DNA from: an uncultured Eubacterium sp. | GTDB taxonomy: Bacteria; Bacillota; Clostridia; Lachnospirales; Lachnospiraceae | Length of the DNA stretch: 9,090 bases | NCBI GenBank assembly: GCA_904502145.1 | Contig: CAJGDH010000063.1 | Coordinates: forward strand, 1-9,090 | Reading direction: 5' to 3' | Notes under the pieces: model-generated | Seen by the model: only the letters and a program-made list of their open reading frames with translations | The model's database searches: none | What the model was told of the DNA's origin: nothing | Shown: in pieces, positions 5,874 through 9,090 of the stretch | Layout of the letters: each line of letters starts with the position of its first letter | Position numbering within the stretch: the stretch's first letter is position 1 | Position numbers and translations under genes: made by a program

Positions 5874-7064
5874 TTATTTTTTCAATACTTTTTCGAGGAC
5901 CCCGATCATCTCGTCCACATCCCCCTCGCTGATCACCAAAGGAGGTACAAAACGGATCACATTTGCACCTGCAGAGATCAGGATAAGTCCTTCGGATAAA
6001 GCACTGCTGACGATGGGACCCACCGGGACATTGAATTCAAGTCCCTGCATCAGACCGATCCCCCGGTGATCCGTGATCATGGGGGAGGATTCCTTCAATC
6101 CTTCGAGCTTCTCATAAAGATATGCCCCCACCTTTCGGACATGATCGATGAGGTTCATGGATTCCATAAGGTCAAAGATCTTACTGACGGCAGCACAGGC
6201 GAAAGGATTCCCGCCATAGGTGGTCCCATGATCACCGGGCACCAGTGCATGAGCGGCTTTTTCCGCCACCACGAAAGCTCCCACAGGGACTCCGCAGCCC
6301 AGGCCTTTTGCCAGGGCCATCACATCAGGTTTCACCCCGTAGAGATCATGGGCGAAAAGAGAACCGCATCGTCCCATTCCACACTGTACTTCGTCAAAGA
6401 TGAGGAGGATATCCTTCTCGTCACAGATTTTCCTGAGACCGGACAGAAATTCCTTGTCCGCGGGATAGATTCCGCCTTCACCCTGGACCACCTCACAGAT
6501 GATCCCGCAGGTCTTATCCGTAATCTTTGAACACACATCATCAAGATCATTAAAATCCGCAAAAACAGCCCTCATGGGTACCGGAACAAAGCCTTCCTGA
6601 TAGTGGGCATTGCCCGTGACGGACAGAGCTCCCTGGCTCCTCCCATGGAAGGACTGGTTCATGGCTATAAATTCATAATCCTTGGAAGGATCCTTCAGAA
6701 AGGCATATTTTCTTGCCACCTTCAGGGCACCTTCTATGGCTTCGGTCCCGCTGTTGGTAAAGAAAACCTTGTCCATGCCGGAGGCGGCGACGATCTTTTG
6801 GGCAGCCTCCACGGCAGGTTTGTTGTAATAAAGATTTGATGTATGGATGAGGAGGTCGATCTGATCCTTTAAAGCCTCCTTGTAGGCATCGTTGGAGTAG
6901 CCCAGGGCTGACACGGCGATCCCGGCACCGAAATCAAGATATCTTTTCCCCTCCATATCATAGAGGCATACTCCCTCACCCTTCTCGAAAACAATAGGAA
7001 AACGGTTGTAAGTCTTGAGAATGACCTTTTCCGCCTGGTCCATATAATCCTGCATCTTTTTCAT
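5874..7064 (-). CDS. argD: Acetylornithine aminotransferase ArgD
   Basis: This PLP-dependent class III aminotransferase converts N-acetylglutamate semialdehyde plus glutamate to N-acetylornithine and 2-oxoglutarate. At 396 aa it has the usual full length. Visible motifs: YLDFGAGIAV (42-51) at the substrate entrance; SGTEA (105-109) for the cofactor phosphate; FHGR (139-142) with the ring-stacking aromatic; EVVQGEGG (191-198); FDEVQCGMGR (223-232) with Asp224 bonding the pyridine nitrogen; LAKGLG (251-256) with Lys253 as Schiff-base lysine; and GTTYGGNPF (280-288). Its place after argB argues for the arginine enzyme rather than ornithine or GABA aminotransferase; such enzymes may also act on succinyldiaminopimelate in lysine synthesis. 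It ends in TAA. No hairpin with a T-run follows, so transcription may continue into comEA. argC is not adjacent and is probably upstream of argJ, outside the window. Confidence 0.97.
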   Translation of the reverse strand: MKKMQDYMDQAEKVILKTYNRFPIVFEKGEGVCLYDMEGKRYLDFGAGIAVSALGYSNDAYKEALKDQIDLLIHTSNLYYNKPAVEAAQKIVAASGMDKVFFTNSGTEAIEGALKVARKYAFLKDPSKDYEFIAMNQSFHGRSQGALSVTGNAHYQEGFVPVPMRAVFADFNDLDDVCSKITDKTCGIICEVVQGEGGIYPADKEFLSGLRKICDEKDILLIFDEVQCGMGRCGSLFAHDLYGVKPDVMALAKGLGCGVPVGAFVVAEKAAHALVPGDHGTTYGGNPFACAAVSKIFDLMESMNLIDHVRKVGAYLYEKLEGLKESSPMITDHRGIGLMQGLEFNVPVGPIVSSALSEGLILISAGANVIRFVPPLVISEGDVDEMIGVLEKVLKK

Positions 7065-7071
7065 ATCGCAT

Positions 7072-7078
7072 TCTCCTT
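7072..7078 (-). promoter_or_regulatory. Ribosome binding site of argD
   Basis: AAGGAGA lies 7 nt before the ATG at 7064-7062. This favours that ATG over the internal methionine at residue 4. Confidence 0.8.
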
Positions 7079-7086
7079 GTATATAT

Positions 7087-7100
7087 AAGATTCCGATCTT
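7087..7100 (-). repeat. Weak inverted repeat at the argB stop
   Basis: Arms AAGAT and ATCTT flank a 4-nt loop, starting in the last bases of the argB TAA. The stem is short and A/T-rich and is followed by ATATATAC rather than a T-run, so it is not a convincing terminator. Confidence 0.25.
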
Positions 7101-7986
7101 AATAACTGTGGTCCTTCAGGATCACTGTGCCGATACCTTTCTGGGTAAAGAACTCCAGAAGCAGGCAGTGTTCCAGTCTTCCGTCCAGGATATGCACCCT
7201 GGAAACCCCCTGTTCAATGGCATCGATACAGTTCTGGAGCTTGGGGATCATTCCTCCGCCCACGATCCCTTCTTCTATGTATTCTTTTGCAGTGGTCACA
7301 TCCAGCTCGGAGATCAGGGACTTCTTGTCGGAGGGATCCATCAGGATCCCTTCAATATCCGTAAGAAAAGCCAGCTTTTCCGCACTCATGGCTTTGGCCA
7401 CACCGCAGGCGGCATCATCCGCATTGATGTTGTAGGGTTCGTATCCGTCGCTGAGACCGATGGGAGCGATCACGGGAATGAAATCCCTTTCCATCAGGGT
7501 TTCCAGAAGATCGGTATTCACCCTCTCCACTTCACCCACGTAGCCGATATCTTTCCCGTCGGGCATCTTTTTGCTGCAGCGGATCATGTTCCCGTCTTTA
7601 CCGCAGAGGCCCACTGCATTGACCCCCATCTTCTGCATGAGTCCGACCAGTTCCTTATTGACTTTGTTCAGCACCATCTCTGCGATGCCCATGGTCTCCT
7701 TGTCGGTTACCCGCAGTCCCTGATAGAATTCGGATTCCTTTCCGCTGAGACTGACCCACCTGCTGATCTCCTTTCCTCCGCCATGGACGATGATGGGTTT
7801 CATGCCCACCAGTTTGAGCAGTGCCACATCCCGGATCACACTGGCCTTGAGCTTCTCGTCCACCATGGCACTTCCGCCGTACTTTACAATGATGGTCTTG
7901 CCGTTGAATCGGCGGATATAGGGCATGGCTTCTATGAGGGTATTGGCTTTCTGTGTTATGAGATCTACTTCACTGTTTGCCAGCAT
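7099..7986 (-). CDS. argB: Acetylglutamate kinase ArgB, arginine-sensitive type
   Basis: ArgB phosphorylates N-acetyl-L-glutamate with ATP, the second step of arginine synthesis, in the cytosol. At 295 aa it is full length. KYGG (Lys35) and HGGGKE (68-73) form the phosphate-binding loops; GLRVTD (90-95) binds acetylglutamate; NINAD (186-190) and LTDIEG (208-213) belong to the nucleotide-binding half; GGGMIPK (243-249) holds the second catalytic lysine. A helix of about 25 residues precedes KYGG (LIEAMPYIRRF), and the C-terminus has HILDGR and FFTQKGIGT. Both are features of hexameric kinases inhibited by arginine, which fits a pathway with ArgJ, where this kinase is the usual control point (inference). 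The ATG start follows AGAAGG (8000-7995) by 8 nt. Lys72 and Asp191 differ from the common Pro and Thr at these positions but are not catalytic. It ends in TAA, 34 nt before argD. Confidence 0.97.
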   Translation of the reverse strand: MLANSEVDLITQKANTLIEAMPYIRRFNGKTIIVKYGGSAMVDEKLKASVIRDVALLKLVGMKPIIVHGGGKEISRWVSLSGKESEFYQGLRVTDKETMGIAEMVLNKVNKELVGLMQKMGVNAVGLCGKDGNMIRCSKKMPDGKDIGYVGEVERVNTDLLETLMERDFIPVIAPIGLSDGYEPYNINADDAACGVAKAMSAEKLAFLTDIEGILMDPSDKKSLISELDVTTAKEYIEEGIVGGGMIPKLQNCIDAIEQGVSRVHILDGRLEHCLLLEFFTQKGIGTVILKDHSY

Positions 7987-7994
7987 TTCGATTA

Positions 7995-8000
7995 CCTTCT
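7995..8000 (-). promoter_or_regulatory. Ribosome binding site of argB
   Basis: AGAAGG lies 8 nt before the ATG at 7986-7984 and fixes that start, within the 44-nt gap after argJ. Confidence 0.7.
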
Positions 8001-8023
8001 TTCTTTTGCTTTATGGTCTAAAC

Positions 8024-8040
8024 CCGGTTCTCAGGACCGG
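8024..8040 (-). repeat. Short inverted repeat across the argJ stop codon
   Basis: Five-base arms CCGGT and ACCGG are separated by 7 nt and span the argJ TGA. No T-run follows on the minus strand, so it is not a terminator. It might help stabilise the message or set the argJ/argB ratio, but five pairs is close to chance. Confidence 0.3.
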
Positions 8041-9090
8041 TAATCCGCATTGATGGTCACATATTCATAAGTGAGGTCACATCCCCAGGCAGTGGCTTCC
8101 GCCTCCCCCGCATGAAGGTCCAGGATGGCCCGGACAGGGTTGCAGGATAGGATCATGGTGGCTTTTTCCTCACTGTAATCCGTGGCTACTCCGTCCTTCA
8201 CGATAAGCAGGGAGCCCTCTTCATCGGAGGACAGGGTGATGTCCACCCTCTCCGGATCAAAGTCGGCCCCGCTGTAACCCATGGCACAGAGGATCCTGCC
8301 CCAGTTGGCATCTTTCCCGAATACCGCCGCCTTGGTCAATGAGGAACAGACCACGGATTTACTGATGATCCTGGCTTCCTCTCTGGAGGCGGCACCTCGG
8401 CAGTTTACCTCAAACAGCCTGGTGCATCCTTCACCGTCCCCGGCGATCTGTTTGGCCAGGTACTCCAGCACCGCAAAGAGTGTCTCCCTGAAGGCAGGGT
8501 AATCTTCACTTTCCCCGGTCAGAGGTTCATTTCCTGCCATCCCGTTACACAGGATCAGGCAGCTGTCGTTGGTGGAAGTATCTCCATCCACAGACACCAT
8601 GTTAAATGTATCATCAACCCCTTCTTTAAGCATCAGGTCCAGGGTTTCCTTCTCCACTGCGGCATCTGTGGTGAGGAAGGCAAGCATGGTTCCCATGTTG
8701 GGGTGGATCATTCCGGCCCCTTTGGCCATACCGCCTATGGTCACTGTCTTTCCCTGCACCTGACAGGTGAGGGCGATCTCCTTTTTATGGGTATCTGTGG
8801 TAAGGATCGCTGTCGCGGCATCATCCGCCGCCTCTGTCGTATCCGCCATGGCACCCGCAAGCATGCCGATCCCTTTCTCTCTGATCTCCATGTCAAGCTG
8901 AGCGCCGATCACACCGGTGGAGGCCACAAGGACCTTCTCCGGATCGATACCCAGAAGGCTTCCCGTATACTCCGCTTCCTTCCTGCAGTTGCTGATTCCT
9001 TCCTGCCCCGTGCAGGCATTGGCGATTCCGCTGATTATGACCACCGCCTGGGCGGTCCCTTCTTCCGTAATCTTTTTATCCCAGTAAACC
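8031..9090 (-). CDS. argJ: Bifunctional glutamate N-acetyltransferase/ornithine acetyltransferase ArgJ (5' end outside window)
   Basis: ArgJ moves the acetyl group from N-acetylornithine to glutamate, closing the cyclic arginine pathway; many members also make N-acetylglutamate from acetyl-CoA. The frame stays open to the right edge, reading VYWDKKITEEGTAQAVV before the first internal GTG (9044), so the true start lies outside and about 352 of roughly 400 residues are visible. Counting from that GTG, STGVIG (42-47) is the oxyanion-hole region. HPNMGTML (114-121) holds the self-cleavage site, with Thr119 the expected nucleophile at the new N-terminus of the beta chain; Gly replaces the usual Ala before it. 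The C-terminus ends EYVTINADYRS, as the family does. One oddity is ISGIANACTG where NSGNANACTG is usual. It ends in TGA, 44 nt before argB, and is surely in one operon with it. Confidence 0.96.
   Translation of the reverse strand, partial: VYWDKKITEEGTAQAVVIISGIANACTGQEGISNCRKEAEYTGSLLGIDPEKVLVASTGVIGAQLDMEIREKGIGMLAGAMADTTEAADDAATAILTTDTHKKEIALTCQVQGKTVTIGGMAKGAGMIHPNMGTMLAFLTTDAAVEKETLDLMLKEGVDDTFNMVSVDGDTSTNDSCLILCNGMAGNEPLTGESEDYPAFRETLFAVLEYLAKQIAGDGEGCTRLFEVNCRGAASREEARIISKSVVCSSLTKAAVFGKDANWGRILCAMGYSGADFDPERVDITLSSDEEGSLLIVKDGVATDYSEEKATMILSCNPVRAILDLHAGEAEATAWGCDLTYEYVTINADYRS

Noticed and set aside
7108..8043. A 311-codon plus-strand frame opposite argB
   Set aside because: It mirrors argB codon by codon in the opposite strand and has His/Phe-rich, family-less sequence typical of shadow frames.
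1..9090. Mobile elements, CRISPR arrays, tRNA or rRNA genes
   Set aside because: No transposase or integrase motif, no regularly spaced repeat and no tRNA-like fold was seen; coding sequence fills nearly the whole window.

Overview
All genes in this window lie on the minus strand, so the biology reads from right to left. The gene set is arginine biosynthesis through the acetyl-recycling ArgJ route, a ComEA/ComEC DNA-uptake pair, an OmpR-type two-component system and a GerMN-domain lipoprotein. Strong Shine-Dalgarno sites, about half G+C and tight co-directional packing also suggest a Gram-positive anaerobe of the Clostridia. A Lachnospiraceae-like organism is my best guess from family resemblance, but no marker gene is present to prove it. 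Stop codons are conventional: argJ, comEA and the kinase end in TGA, and argB, argD, the regulator and the GerMN gene end in TAA.

Right part (5874-9090): argJ (5' end outside the window), argB and argD follow one another with gaps of 44 and 34 nt. They make the middle of an arginine operon: ArgJ recycles the acetyl group, ArgB phosphorylates N-acetylglutamate and ArgD transaminates to N-acetylornithine. ArgC, the step between ArgB and ArgD, is not in the window. ArgB carries the N-terminal helix and C-terminal signature of arginine-inhibited enzymes.

Left part (1-5779): a second gene train follows a 94-nt gap that holds a candidate promoter and no visible terminator. It runs comEA-like lipoprotein, response regulator, sensor kinase, GerMN lipoprotein, comEC. 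The two DNA-uptake genes therefore bracket a regulator/kinase/lipoprotein cassette. Its order recalls mtrA-mtrB-lpqB of Actinobacteria, where LpqB also has a GerMN domain.

Two irregularities stand out. comEC has an in-frame TGA exactly where a glycine of the metallo-beta-lactamase 'DGG' motif is expected, and the frame then continues through an intact HMDEDH motif to the window edge. The sensor kinase has no ATG, GTG or TTG upstream of its first transmembrane helix. Both could be real lesions or unusual decoding, or sequence errors. I found no mobile element, CRISPR array, tRNA or rRNA, and no gene-free stretch over 100 nt.
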